Shown here: piece after piece, positions 22,976 to 35,800 of the stretch
Position numbering within the stretch: position 1 is the first letter of the stretch
Layout of the letters: every line of letters starts with the position of its first letter
Origin: Salminus brasiliensis
Lineage: Eukaryota > Chordata > Actinopteri > Characiformes > Bryconidae
Reading direction: 5' to 3'
DNA: 64,000 nt
Assembly (NCBI RefSeq): GCF_030463535.1
Contig: NC_132896.1
Location: forward strand, 31,976,680 to 32,040,679
The notes under the pieces: generated by a model
Seen by the model: only the letters and a program-made list of their open reading frames with translations
Told to the model about the DNA's origin: nothing
The model's database searches: none
Translations under genes and position numbers: made by a program

Positions 22976-25528
22976 TCTAGATTTACTTTGTTTACATCCC
23001 TATCATCTAATTGCATGTTAGAGAACGATGAGTGGAATTTCCCTTATAAAAACGGCGCCAAACCACATTTGGTTCCTCGAGGAACCTTTTAGCAGATGGT
23101 TCTTCAAAGAATCGTTTTCGTGAATCACAGTATATCTCAAAGGGTCCTTTCCCCAAGATCCATGGAGGATCCTTTGTTCTCAGAAGATTTCCAAACCATC
23201 AGATCATCAGGCCATAATTCTTGGTGTCCAACCGTTTACAGCTATGGTGAAAGGTCTAATGGCCCTGCTCCTTCTGAGGTCATGCGTGCTCTTCGTTATT
23301 ATCGTAGAAAAGAGTTGCAGCGACGGTTCGTGTCAGGAAAATCTCAGGCTGTCAGCTCTTGTGTTTGTTTCGACTGGAGGAGCGGGAGCTGATCGTGGCT
23401 TCCTGCTGCTTGGCCTAGTTTGCTTCTGTGCTCTCCTCTACGTGGAAGCGTACGAGGCGTCTCTGAGGGCCAAACTCGCCGTAAATCATCTGTGCAAGGA
23501 GACTCGGTCATGTTTTCCACGGGTCCCTGCATGAACTGCGGTCAGGTGCAACAGTAAAGGCAGCGGTAATTGGGAAGGGAGGGAAAGAGCTGGGGGGAGA
23601 GGGATAGACGGAGAGTACATCTGCTAACACTTACTGAGACTTTGAACTCTTGCTGCCACGTCAGTGCAAGAAGCACCGAGCACCAAACGCTGGACGGTCC
23701 GACCAGAGCACGCACCGCAGAGGCAAAAAAAAAAAAAAAAAGAGTGGCCTGAGGAAAAACATGGCTGCAAATCCCTGAAACAAAAACAAACACACAAGGG
23801 CTGCACATCTACAGCGTGGCCTCGCTGGCTCTCACACAGGGAAAACAAAGCCATAAATCCATTTATACACGTAGTAAAAAAGCTCTGACAAATTTGAGCT
23901 GGACTGAGTTCAGTCACGGTCATCAAAACGCTCCGATGTGAACCACCACCACCACCACCACCACACTCAAGCACATCTCCAGTAAATCCACTGTAAGACC
24001 ACATATCCTTCTCAACCCCACGCAGATTCTCCACATACCTGGCCTGAGAGCCATTATTTATGCACCCTCCAACAGTGAGTGATGTGTCTGGCCTGGCTTA
24101 CACCTGTGCAAGGTTCTGATCGCAGGCCATCGCAGCGTCTCAGGCTCGTTATCTGCAACTTCAGATGGAGAACGTTCGTCTTCTAGAGGTCAAAAAGGCA
24201 GACAGCCATCAGACAGTGGACGGGACATAATTTCAGATCTTCTCAGTCCTCAAAGTCCTCACTAGGAATGCTGTGCTTGCCTGGATGCAGTATCAGCAAT
24301 CTTTGGAGATCCTACATATTTTCTGGTCTAATAGCACCACCTTGTGGAGAAGAGGACAAAGCACACTGTCTTCTGGAAGAACATGGATATTGCGAACACT
24401 GAGGACATGTGTACAGTGTTCAATCATCTGCTAACGGAAGGGGGGGGGGGGCTATGGAGCTTGGTTGGGAATATCAGACTGCATGTCTCAAATGCAGCTC
24501 ATAGGGCGTCAACACAAGTAAACTTGACTGGTACAAAGTTAAAGCTCCTAAAAGGAATTTTACAGTAGTGATGATGATGATGATGATGATGATGGTGATC
24601 TAGTAAATGCTTTGTTGTGAAGGTAGAAATAAAGATCTGGGCCAGTTTCCCCTGAGTAATCGGACGGGGATTAAGCCAACATGGGGATTTTCCATTAAAG
24701 GGAAAACAAAGGGCTTCACAGCTAGGCCTAATCTCTGCAGTGTTAAAGGAATAGTTCCATGAAAAATCTAACAAACATGATTGACTGCATGAAGGGCAGT
24801 AATCAATCAGCCAAAACAGGTTTGGGATCAGATGTTTGAGTCTTTAGTTAACAACAGGAGCTGCTAGGCTAACATTGCTAACAAACACTGGACTTAGACT
24901 GTCACCAAAATTATCTTAAATTTAAACACACGCCAAAATTTTCATTCATTTGCTTCAGAAATCAACCAAAAAGCTACGCAAGGAAGCTAACTGAACAGAC
25001 AGACCCCATTCACACTTCTAATAAAATTGGGAGCTCGGTAGAGACGTTGATGTTTGTGCGTTTATAGACTGAAGTGTTTATAGACCATGTTCTGAACCAC
25101 ATTGGTCGGTCTGCGTCAAACAAACGAAGATCCAGGTGTTTTTTCGGGTGTGCATTTACAGAAATGAGATTAGTGAGTGTATGCCAGGACTTAGCCAGGG
25201 TTAGCCTAGCATCTCCCATCCTGAACTTGCATAAGGTATCACACATATCTTGGTTGAAGGCCTGCTGGACCGCTGGATCTAAGACTCTGGTAAGATCTAA
25301 GTACTGCTGGTACAACTGCCCAGATTGAAGCTGGACAGCAGCCGCAGTCTAAACGTTAGCAAAGCGGACTTTGGGCCAGGAGGTCATTGTCTTGATCCTC
25401 TGGTCTGGCAGCAAGGTGAGGAGCTTCCGTCTAGCCAGTGAGTGGTTTTACAGCCACGGATGGGTTACATGTAGAGGTAAATTCTGTTGTACTGCTGTGA
25501 AAAGGCTGGACAGTGTGCTCTGAATTCT

Positions 25529-25534
<6 letters not shown>
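22976..25534. other. Intergenic, no gene recognised; several simple repeats
   Basis: Includes a GGAACC-type repeat (23065-23190), an A-run at about 23726-23742, an ACC run at 23944-23964, a G-run near 24440-24450 and a GAT run at 24569-24594. The frames here either read through these runs or are short. No spliced gene was recognised. Confidence 0.45.
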
Positions 25535-25565
<31 letters not shown>

Positions 25566-25835
25566 CTTTTTTTTTTTTTTACCCAATTTGTCATAGCCAA
25601 TTACCCAACCCATGTGTTGGTACCCTCCCCCCATCACAGGTAATGCCCTGGACACCAAGTGGGTAAGCACCGATACATACACAACCGTCCACCGCCTCTT
25701 TTCCAACACATCGGCTAGCATATGCCAGCCAGCCAGGGGAGGAGAGTCATTTACCCACGCGGAGAGAGCAAGGCCGACTGTGCTTCCTCAGGCTCCGGCT
25801 GCTGATGGCAGGCAGCACGGCCCAGGATTCGAACC
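25535..25835 (-). repeat. tRNA-derived SINE, copy 2 (reverse), with A/T runs
   Basis: The complement reads CAGGCTCCGG... reversed order: head with GGATTCGAACC (plus strand 25812-25827), core CAGGCTCCGGCTGCTGATGG, and tail ACCCAATTTGTCATAGCCAA next to a T-run (25567-25580). An A-run of about 30 bp lies at 25532-25562. All parts match copy 1 in reverse. Confidence 0.8.
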
Positions 25836-25849
25836 TACAAACCTTGTTT

Positions 25850-26245
25850 GTAGAGTCTGTAAGACTGTGTTCAAATGGCAGGAAAATCAGATTTTCGCAA
25901 GTGATCAGATCGGATTTGCGTGTCCAGCCATCACAAACCTCATCTGCAGGGGTTGCTGTGGTAATGGCGTAGCCGCTAACAAGCCATTATTATACAGAAG
26001 CGGAAGCAGGAGAGAGGGCGGTTGCTCTGGATTGGGAGTGGTCGATCACACTGCAAGCGCCACAGAAGAAACTTTGAAATCTGATCTGATCTGATCACAT
26101 TTCAAACCGCCTTCAAATGTGGGTTGGGTTGGGTTTGCAAAAACGTGGTTTCTGGCGGTCCACGCTGCCCACATCTGGATACAATCTAGATACTCCACAA
26201 ACAAATCCAGATCCGAGCTGGGAGTCTGAACACAGCCCAAGACTT
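25850..26245. mobile_element. Short TIR-type DNA element
   Basis: The ends look inverted: GACTGTGTTCAAATGG at about 25864 and GTCTGAACACAGCCCAAG at about 26223. The interior has TGATCAGATCGGATT and its inverse (AATCTGATCTGATCTGATCA), and no transposase. It is interpreted as a non-autonomous DNA element related in style to element family M; the superfamily is unknown. Confidence 0.55.
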
Positions 26246-26395
26246 GTTTAAGCTGCTGAAGTTCAGAGGTGTCTCGGGAGTGATGCCCGTCACTAAGCGC
26301 GATTCATCCCAGTATTCCCACACCCATACTCCTCCCACCCGCCCCCCAGCGTGGGCAAAGAATTCAGCACAAACTGTGTGTTTTGTAGAAAGGAA

Positions 26396-29300
26396 ATATG
26401 CAATACACATTTTATTCACACTTTACAAAAAGCTACTCAAATCTACTACAATACCTTCAGCAATTCAAGGTCATCAACAGGGCAAAAGGTAAGATTTACA
26501 GAATAAGAAACAAAACAAAAGGACAAGAGAAACTGATGGTGCTGAAAAAGCTGAAAAAGCCGTCCTGAATCCTGCTTTAGCTTCACTGTTAAAAACCACT
26601 TTAAAAAATTCCTACGGCTGCATAGTGGAAAAAGGCCAATTTGAGCTAAAGGGTGAGAGCGAGTCCATTTGTGTGGGAGAGAAAGGAAGGGAATTCATGT
26701 CCTCGTTACATTAAGTGCTAACCGAAGCATTTCATCTACTTTCCATAAAATAAAAATACAAAAAACAAAAAACAAAAAAAAACACACAACAAAAATTTAA
26801 CGTCCCGCTGCAGTTTATGATCCTAACAAGTTACAGATTTACTGAATTTTGGTCCGAAAGCTCAGAGCAATATACCAAAAAAAAAAAAAAAAAAGATGCA
26901 GAGAACCCTGAAAAAATAAAATAATAAAATAACAAGAAGAAGAAAACAAGAAGAAGCGCCCTGTCCCTCTCCCACTTCAACAAAAGGAAGTATCTCAAGA
27001 GGGAAATCTAATCTAGACTGGCTTCATAGAAGAACGCACCACGTGGCACTACACAGGAAAGAGTATGGCCGTACTAGAGAGATCACAGAGAACACAACAG
27101 AAGTCTAGAAAAGGATCATTATAATTATAAAGTCAGGTTTGGTTTGAATTGTACAGAGAGGAGAAACAGGTGTCTACGAGAGCATGCTTTTAACTGAACA
27201 ACAGATTCATATGCGGAGAGCTCCAGAAGGACAGAAGCGGCGAGAGCGGCGGAAACAGCCCGACCACAGATGCATTTAGCTGCGAAAATAACCACATTTG
27301 GGTGACGTTACAGACCTGATTCCATTGCGTAGTACAGTAGTTTCAGAAAGTGTACACAACGTCAGAACAAGCAAAGGGCGTGAACGACGAAGAGAAACGA
27401 GGAGGAGAGACAACATGAAGAGCTCCAGAAATGTCAAACAGTGTTTTTTTGGAAAGGATGAGAGGTTGTGCAGGTGTTCACTGGTAGTGCAAGATAAGGG
27501 TACACACCGAGGCACAGATGCCGATTCTACACAGCGTGGCGTGGCAGGAGTGTTGGTCGATAGCTTAAGTGGGCGTGTCGAGCAGAAAAACGCCGGTGAG
27601 CGCTATCTCCGCGTCAGGTGGTGCGACAGCTCATATCTCTTTAGCTTTTCTTCCCCTATAACCTGACTGGAGCTGCATGGATGGATAGATTGACGGATTA
27701 GCTGATCGATTGACGATTGATTGATTGATTAAAGGTCTGTACAATTTCAGTACTGCAGTCACAATTAAAAAAGAAAGAGAAACCAGGACTGAATAAAACA
27801 CTGGGGAACAAAATCTGGAGAGTGCAAAAAGAGTGGCAGTGACACCTGGGAACAACCTCTTGTCCGTGTTTTTTTTTTTTAAGAAGCTGATCATTTTTGA
27901 TTTCTTTAGATAAAAATGCAGTCATACTTACAGAATACAATCTTTTTTTTCCTTTAAATTCAGATCATAATTTATCTTTAGTACAAAAACATTAAAAAAA
28001 GTTATTTGCGTGTGGCTCATATACAATCAAGTACAGGTTAAATCTGTGTATTTATATAGCTATATTTGTCTGTGTTTGTAAAAACAGTCAGGAAAAACCC
28101 CACAAGGACGACGGACAATGGGGTGGGTGGGGTGTGTGAGGGTGATTTTATGGCTGGGTGGGAAACTACTGGCCGCTATGACGGTGCTACAGACCTCCAG
28201 AGGATGAGAGTGTAGATGGTGGGGCTGAGGATTTAATATTTATATTAAAAAAAACCAAAAAGAAACAGAGCGTTAACCCCCTTTACACCCCACCTCCACC
28301 CAACACAGTGAACGGATGCTGGTTGAATACAGACTCTCTGAAGTCGTCCCCCCACTTTCCCCCATAAACCACTTCCACCCACACAACACATGCCCTGCCT
28401 CCTCCTCCTCCACCACCACCAAGTGGGAAGTCACATCCCTTGTGAGATTTTTTTATTTATTTATTTATTTTTAAACGAAACCAATCCAGGTGCATAGCTC
28501 CGTGCCCCGTCACACCGAAAAGGAAAGGTGGTGGTGGTGATGGTGGTTTTGGGGGGGGGCATGTGGAGTCAATGCATTAAAAACACGAACGTGCAGAAAG
28601 GAGTGCTGCTGGATTCGCCCAAATCTAGTTTACATTAACGCGAATAAGCCACCGGCGCTCGCTCCCAGGAGGGCGAGCTCATGTAAGGATGAGTGCGTCG
28701 GAGCATTTGAAGTATTTAAGCTAGTTTAAAAGCTATTTGCCACAGTGTTCTCGCTTCAGATGTCTTGCAGAAACACGCCGTCGAATTTCAACACAGATCA
28801 GATAGATAAAATAATTATCAACACAATAAGCGCAGCACCACTCTCTGCACGCCACACACCCACAGCTGCCAGGGCTGGAGAACATCTGAAGACTGGCACC
28901 CATAAAAAGCATGCATGTGTGTGTTTGTGTGTGTGTGAGAGAGAGAGAGTCTTATAGGGTCGGAATGAGCAGAGTTTCACTAAAATAATACACGTGCAAT
29001 ACATGTGCGAAAAGCTAAATCCAGGATGTTGACGGCGAGCTATTGCTTGTCAAATACTTGGGATACGTATTTGAACGGCCTCCGAACTCAGGGCTTCCAG
29101 ACAAGAAAGAGGAGGTTCAAATGCACTTGAGGTTGAGGAATCATTGCTGGTTTTAGGTTATTAAGAGAAACTACCAACGGCATTAAACCTCCGCTTCCTT
29201 CAGCTCGAACTGCCTTTATGTGGAATATGTAGCCATTCGCTGTTTCACTACACCACAAAGCCCGAGACATGCGCGAGTTAACGGTACGCACAGGCCACTG

Positions 29301-29645
29301 TCACAAATATGGGACCCACTAACTACTTGGGCCTTCAGGACAGACGTACTGAGAGCACTGAGTGAAGTTGTGCAGATTCAGCAGAACTCCACGCAGTCTG
29401 CAACTATTAAAACCAGGCATTACAGCGCCCTTAGCAAATTTGGATCCATCAGGACTAAAGACAGGAAGTTAAAAAAGAAACGAAAACAAAACAAAAGCAC
29501 GGGAAAGAAGAAGTGACCAAAAAAGGAAAGTGTGTAGTTTAGAGGTTCTATCGTTTTCAGTAAGTTTCCAGAAAAAATTAATAATAAAAAATAATCATCG
29601 TGTCAGAAGTGGGCCTCTGCTGCGCCCGGTGGCCAGAAGGTCTCA
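26396..29645 (-). other. cnot6: Probable 3' UTR of cnot6
   Basis: The sequence downstream of the cnot6 stop codon is largely repeat-poor. Candidate poly(A) signals on the minus strand are overlapping AATAAA words in the tract at about 28449-28471, giving a UTR of about 1.2 kb, and an AATAAA at 26411-26416, giving about 3.2 kb. Mammalian CNOT6 has a long 3' UTR, which favours the distal site. The open frames in this part (for example 27298-27666) are not taken as genes. Confidence 0.5.
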
Positions 29646-29858
29646 CTACCTGCGACCAGGTAGGTGCACTCCGTTGATTTGGGGGAGGTGAGGCAGGGCC
29701 AGCTCGAGTTGTGCAAACAGGGAGAAGTGATCAGAGGGGATATTGGGGTGTGGACAGCCAGTGATACTGTTCTCCAGGAGCCAGTCAGGGTCCAGAGGTC
29801 CCAGGACCCCCAACACGTTGAGCTGTGGCTCAGAGAAGAAGATGTAGTCGATGATACC
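29646..29858 (-). CDS. cnot6: cnot6 exon 12 (terminal, catalytic His532)
   Basis: 213 bp from GIIDYIFFSEPQLNVLGVLG through GCPHPNIPSDHFSLFAQLEL to the conserved end NGVHLPGRR and a TAG stop. Acceptor TCTGTAG. Confidence 0.96.
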   Translation of the reverse strand, partial: GIIDYIFFSEPQLNVLGVLGPLDPDWLLENSITGCPHPNIPSDHFSLFAQLELALPHLPQINGVHLPGRR

Positions 29859-32800
29859 CTACAGAGGGAGGGGGGGTGGGGTGGGGGAGAGATTCTCCAT
29901 GAATAACAACATAGCTGCCAGTTTTAAACATACACTACATAGACAAATGTATTGGGACACCTGATGAGTTTCTCCTGCAATTGTTGAAGTAATTGTCTCT
30001 ACTGTGATTATGATTTTAGAGGAGCATTGCTGTGAGGATTTGATTCACTAACAAGAGCGTTAGTGAGGTCAGGACGTTGGATGAACTGCTCCACAGCTCA
30101 ATGCTGGGGGCTTTATACCCCTCTAGCCCACGCTTGGCATTAGGCAGCATGGTGCCAGTAGGTGCCTGTTGATTTGCTCCAGAGAGTCTAATTCAATTGG
30201 CAGTACTTCTCTACATGGACTATACAAGCTGTGTGTGTGCGCGTGCATTTGCACATCTGTGTCAGCAATTGGTGCAACTTAGCAAAGCAGCCGAATGCAT
30301 TCATTAGAAGGGGTGTCCACAAACGTACCTTGAAATCAAAGGTATAGTTGGTGTAAGGCATGAGCCCGTTCTCGTAGGTACTCTTGAGCTTGAACCCGTG
30401 CGTTATCCTGCTGTTCGATGAGCCGTTCTTGCCGTTGCAGTTGAAGTTGGTTAAACTGTCGCTGTAGCGCAGCTCTTTGAAGTCTTTGTGCGTGCAATCC
30501 ACACCACCTGTGCTCAGGAATTCCACCACACCTGCACAAAGACGCAACTTATAAAAACACAAGCAGGCAAGCAAACGTGCCTTTAAAGCAAACACAAGTG
30601 CACCTGCACAGGGAGGAACACCGGCAAACCGCATTCCTTAAATTGATAGGGACATCAAAGCGGCTCATTCCTCAACTGAAGGAGGATCTCTGAACTGTGT
30701 GATCACAGAGCTACAGTTCTCGCTTGTGAGAAATGCAGAAAACTCAGGTTTTACTCTCCTGCTAGTCGGTCTTCTTACCGACTGACCAAGAAACAGGACC
30801 TGCTCTTCAACTCCTCTACAGCACTTCACGTTCCTTCTTGGGGGGGAAAAATGGCTTCTGAGGAATGCATCTAAAATTAGTCCCATTAGGAAGTTGCTGA
30901 AAACCCTGATGGTTGGCTGTCATTCTGCTTGGGATCCTCTATTTCAGTCTGCCTATCAAAGTGCTAATTACGTTCTGAGCACAAGCTGTTAACACGATGA
31001 TCTCAACAGGCCCTGCTATAATGGTCTTCTTGACAAAGTGCTAAAATTCACAACAGTCTTTAAAAACCTCTCGCCACATGAGGGCACTGCTTAAAACTGC
31101 TACATTTACAGCTAAAACCACTTTACAAGAACGAGCATGGCAACAGAGTTACCAGAGAACAAAAGCTACCAGCATGACTGGTGCCCGTAATGGTCCCGTA
31201 ATGGTCCCGTAATGGTCCCCACCATCCTCAAATGTCTGTTGACTGCAGCATTAGCATGTGAGGACCAACCTGAGTCAGGCAGCGAGTTGAGATCAGCACA
31301 AAGCACCAGAGGAACGGCATTGGTTTCCCCAGACACCGAGGAGAGCTTGAGGCTGCGCGTGGCTTTGTCCACGATGTTCTTCACCTCCGAGAGGAACATC
31401 ATGGTCTGCACCAGCTTTACGTCCGAATACTCCGGGTCCCAATGCATGTGGGCGTTGGCCACCAGGAGGAGCTGTTTCTCCATGCCGTGAAGAGACTTGC
31501 CGGCTATACACAAAAGGAGATAAGGCCACAATTAACTTAAAGTTCCTTGAGGACGTTTTAGAAGTTTGAAATGGTGGAGAAACCTCTTAAGGTGCTTTGA
31601 GGAACCTTTTTCTACTAAAAAAAAAAAAAAACAAAAAAAAAAAAAAACCTTCTCTTGAAGGTTCCTCAAAGCACCTTAAGAGATTACACAGACCCACACG
31701 TCAGGTATTCACCTTCAAAACTACATTAACATCAGTTTCATAGGCCCTAAAATAGAACCTTGTGGGACTACACAGAATATGCTGAATGTTCTGAATTATT
31801 TTTTACATTGTAATTTCAGAAACCTAAGATTCAAGGGTTTACGAGAGCACTAGAATTAAGTAGGACATGTTTACTGACGCACAGTCCAACAACATTAAGA
31901 TGATGTACTGCATGTCTGTATAGAAGATATACAGTAAATTTTATTATACAACATGCATTACAAAAAAAAGGTGTTGCACGTTTTGTATGCAAGTGTACAA
32001 GTGTGTCTGTGTGTATAGGCAGAGTGTATTCCACAAAATAACCCCCATTTCCAAATATTCCACATTTAGGTTCTCCTAATGTACATACAGCACTGTGGCA
32101 AAGTATGAGCCCCCTGTAAAAAAAATGAATGAAAAGCTATATATACGGGCAGTACAATAAAACAGCACACAGAAAGTCATGGTTCTCCATCACTGTGTTC
32201 TTTAAAACATCTCCAAAGTAAAAATCTAGAAATCTACCAGTGATAAGTTTTGCTTAAAAGTGCGGAGCAGATCTTTTTGGGCACCTCATCACAGTTCCCT
32301 CTAAACTGATTCTGGAGTGCCTAAGGTCTAGGAATGCACCGATCCATCTTTTTTTATCCGATACAGATACCAATACATGAACTTTTCGTATAGGCCGATA
32401 GCCGATATCAGTCCAATACCATTGGACCACCGTTCAATTATTAAACCATAAACCTGACCCTCTGGGAGAGACTTAAGGCATCAGGATTGACGTAATCATT
32501 ACTTTACTATCTTGTAAAACAAACTATAACAAATGAACACAATTTTTGTTCACTTGTCACTAAAATTAATAAAATGTGCTGGACCTCAGCAACATGCTGT
32601 CTGGGCACAGGACTGCAGCTCCTCCCTTCTCGGTTCTTCTTATATGGCAGACAAGCTGGATTACTCACTGATAGCTGATAACAGGCAAAGGGCACCATGC
32701 TGGTTACATAGGGGGAGTTTGCTGTTTGCTATGGTTGTGAAGCCTAGAATACCGGTGGTGCAAGAACTGAGTTCTGTGAACAGACCGGCCCTTTGGGTCA

Positions 32801-35800
32801 GATTAATTATTCGATACCTGATCCAGCCAATTTTGTTAGTATCAGGACCGATATCCGATCCTACTATGCGATCAGTGCATCTCTACCAAGGTCTTGCACA
32901 TTTTGCTTCCAACACACCTGATTCTACTATTGGCCTAATTCACAAGACCCTCTGAGAGCAGGGAAAGGGCAGCAGTACTCCGGCAACTAGCACATACTGT
33001 ACTACTTTGTGAAGGAGAAATAAACCTCAGTGAGAGCAATCTAAAGTGTTGCACCACACAGTCCTGTGTCCACCCTCTGATTCAACTACCCACCCTCTTT
33101 CATTCTGACTGGTGACCTTGTGCCCTGTTACCACGTCCTGCTACAGGATATGATGAAGGGTCCCCTGAATGCAGCCTAACTGATCAGTTTATGACTCACA
33201 TGTCATCTCCATCATTTCTCTGCGCAGCTCCAGCAACACTGCCACTCCGATGTTGTCCTTGGTCATAACCCGATTCAGCATGGCTTCTGAGCCCTCAGAG
33301 TTGGCCATGGCTATCTGGTTGAACTCCACCGTGTGCTTCTGCACCACGCTAAACCTGAAGGATAGACGGAGACAGCCCGCATTCAAGTCCTGTGAGGTTA
33401 CAATACTAATAGAAGTTTAGCACAGCTTCACCATTAACAGCACAGCCTGCAACATAATTACATACAGCACTGTGCAAAAGTGTTAGCCCCCTTTAAAAAA
33501 TAAAATAATGAAAAGCACAACAGCATATAGAAAGTCATGATGGTTCCTAATAACTTAGTACATTAAAACTTCTCCAAAGTTCTTCTCGTGGAGTCTAGCA
33601 TTATTTAGAGGTCTCCTCCAATACCTGAATTGGTAAATCAGTGCTTAATGATGGTAAATCAGGTGAGCTGCTGATGGAATTGAACACATCCACACACTGA
33701 TCTCTATTACTTTCCTCAAAGAAAGAGAAATTCTTGTTAACAGTTACTGGATTTGTGTTTAGCTGCATTTGTTCTAATGTGATCTTATTGCTGATATAAA
33801 TGCTTTTATAGTGAAAATAATTAGTAAATAATTCACGCACCACTAAATTTCATTCTGCACTTTGCTTAACAGTATTATGGTATGTAAGAAACGAAGACCG
33901 TAGGGTGGATTTTAAGTGGTATATCAAATGGACCCCCATATAGCCCAGCTCTAGGTTACCTTTCTTTGTTTTTGACTGAATTACTGTTGCGCGAGAGCCC
34001 CCTAAACAGGTCTTATTATTTAAACTTGAGGTGCAACAGTAAAAAAGGATGTACTTACTTTTCTGTCTTGTAGAATATTGCACACCCATCCACATGTTTC
34101 CTGTCCGATTCTGACATGGTTCTAGCTCGGGACTTTGGGCTGAAGAATCCCTCGTATCCCTGCCCTTTCAGCTCCACCAAGAAGTAGTTAAAATACTGCT
34201 CCGTCTCCACTTCCTGTAGAGTATAAATCAACAGGGTCTTCAAAAGCACTGGGGAACAGGGCACCTAAGATTTTGGCCCACACTACTCTTAATGATGGAG
34301 TCTCCTGATCATATAGCTTTAAAATGAGCTACTTTGCTTAATTTGCACACTACTTAAGCAGGCTATAACAGGCTATAGGCTCCGACTCCTTTCCTTAGTT
34401 CTTCCACTGCTCCACAGCTCAATGCTGGGGGGCTTTATACCCCTCTATAACCCATGCCTGGCATTAGGTGCATATTTATCTGCTCCAGAGTCTCCCATTC
34501 TCTTGGCAGTCCTCCCCTACAGGGACTAGACAAGCTGTGTATGTGTGCATTTGCACATCTCTGTCAGCAATGGGTGCTTCAACTTCAAGTAGCTGAACAC
34601 AAACGTAGTGTCCACAAACATCTGGACATGATTCAGCTCCAAATGCTGTTTGTATGAGGTACAATGCAGAATTGCCTTAAAGCAACATTATGCAAGAATT
34701 GCCGTATCTTGCTCATGGCTCCCCCTACAGTCAGGAAGTGAAAGTCACTCTTTGGACTGAGGCGGTAGACTGATAATCCAGGATTCTTTATGGTCCCTTT
34801 AAAGTGCTTATAGTACACTTATTATAGTGGATGGCTCCTTTAATATTCACACAAACCTCAATTTTCTACATCCACACAACCAAAATCTCCTGGTACCTGT
34901 AGGCTGATGACGTCAGCATTGCAGCTTAGGATCTCCTGCATAATGGCCTTCTTCCTGTACTCCCAGTTGAGCGCCCAGGGTGGGCAGTAGCCATAGAGCT
35001 GGCGTGTGGCGTACTTATCACACAGCACATTGTAGCACATAACTGAGAACAGGGCTGTGTGGAGGCGGAAGAGATAAAGCAGGGTAAACAACAGGGCCTT
35101 TCTTTAAACGTGCAGTAACCTCCCGCTAGATCCCAGACATGCAAATGTGTGGAGAGTGTAAATGGTGAGTAGATTAAGGAGCAAATCAGTGTGTGTAACT
35201 GTAGAGACTTCTGAGAAACAATTACCTGCAGGCCTGGTTCTGTCAGGCTCCTGCAGTACAATCCATGACCTGGGCGGTGGTTGCTCTGTTGGGACTGAAG
35301 GGACAGACACACATTACACCACAAAGTACGCTTTCCCCAAGCTAAAACATACACTCTCCCAAGCTTATTCAGGTGCAGGCATGTTCTTCTAAAGGTGCTT
35401 CAAATTGGTGCTTTGAGTGATTCTATTAAAGAACCGCTTGAAGTTCCATAAGGAAATATATTCAAAACGTTCTGCTAAGCTTACATGGTCACTTGAGTGA
35501 AATTGTGCTTGCTATGGCGTTGCTAGGTGGGCGCTACAGTGTTCCAAATCGGATAAGATGGTTCTTAGTGGTTGTAAGATTGTTGCTTTGGTATCCTTGG
35601 TGGTTTTTACGGTGTCTCAGGTGGTTGCATGATGGGTGCAATATAGTTACTCGAATGCGGCTATGTTTTTGTTCCTGTAGCTATAGTGGTTGCTAGTTGC
35701 TTTGCTATCCAAGCGGTTGTTATGGCATCCCAAGAGGTTTCTATGGTGTTGCTAAGAGGTAGCTAGATCACTGCGATTGAGATGCTTGAGGGTGCTGCTT

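Noticed and set aside
24499-24774. His-rich minus-strand frame
   Set aside because: The His run is the complement of the GAT microsatellite.
27276-27666. Frames of 79-122 codons downstream of cnot6
   Set aside because: They lie in the probable cnot6 3' UTR and show no similarity to known proteins.
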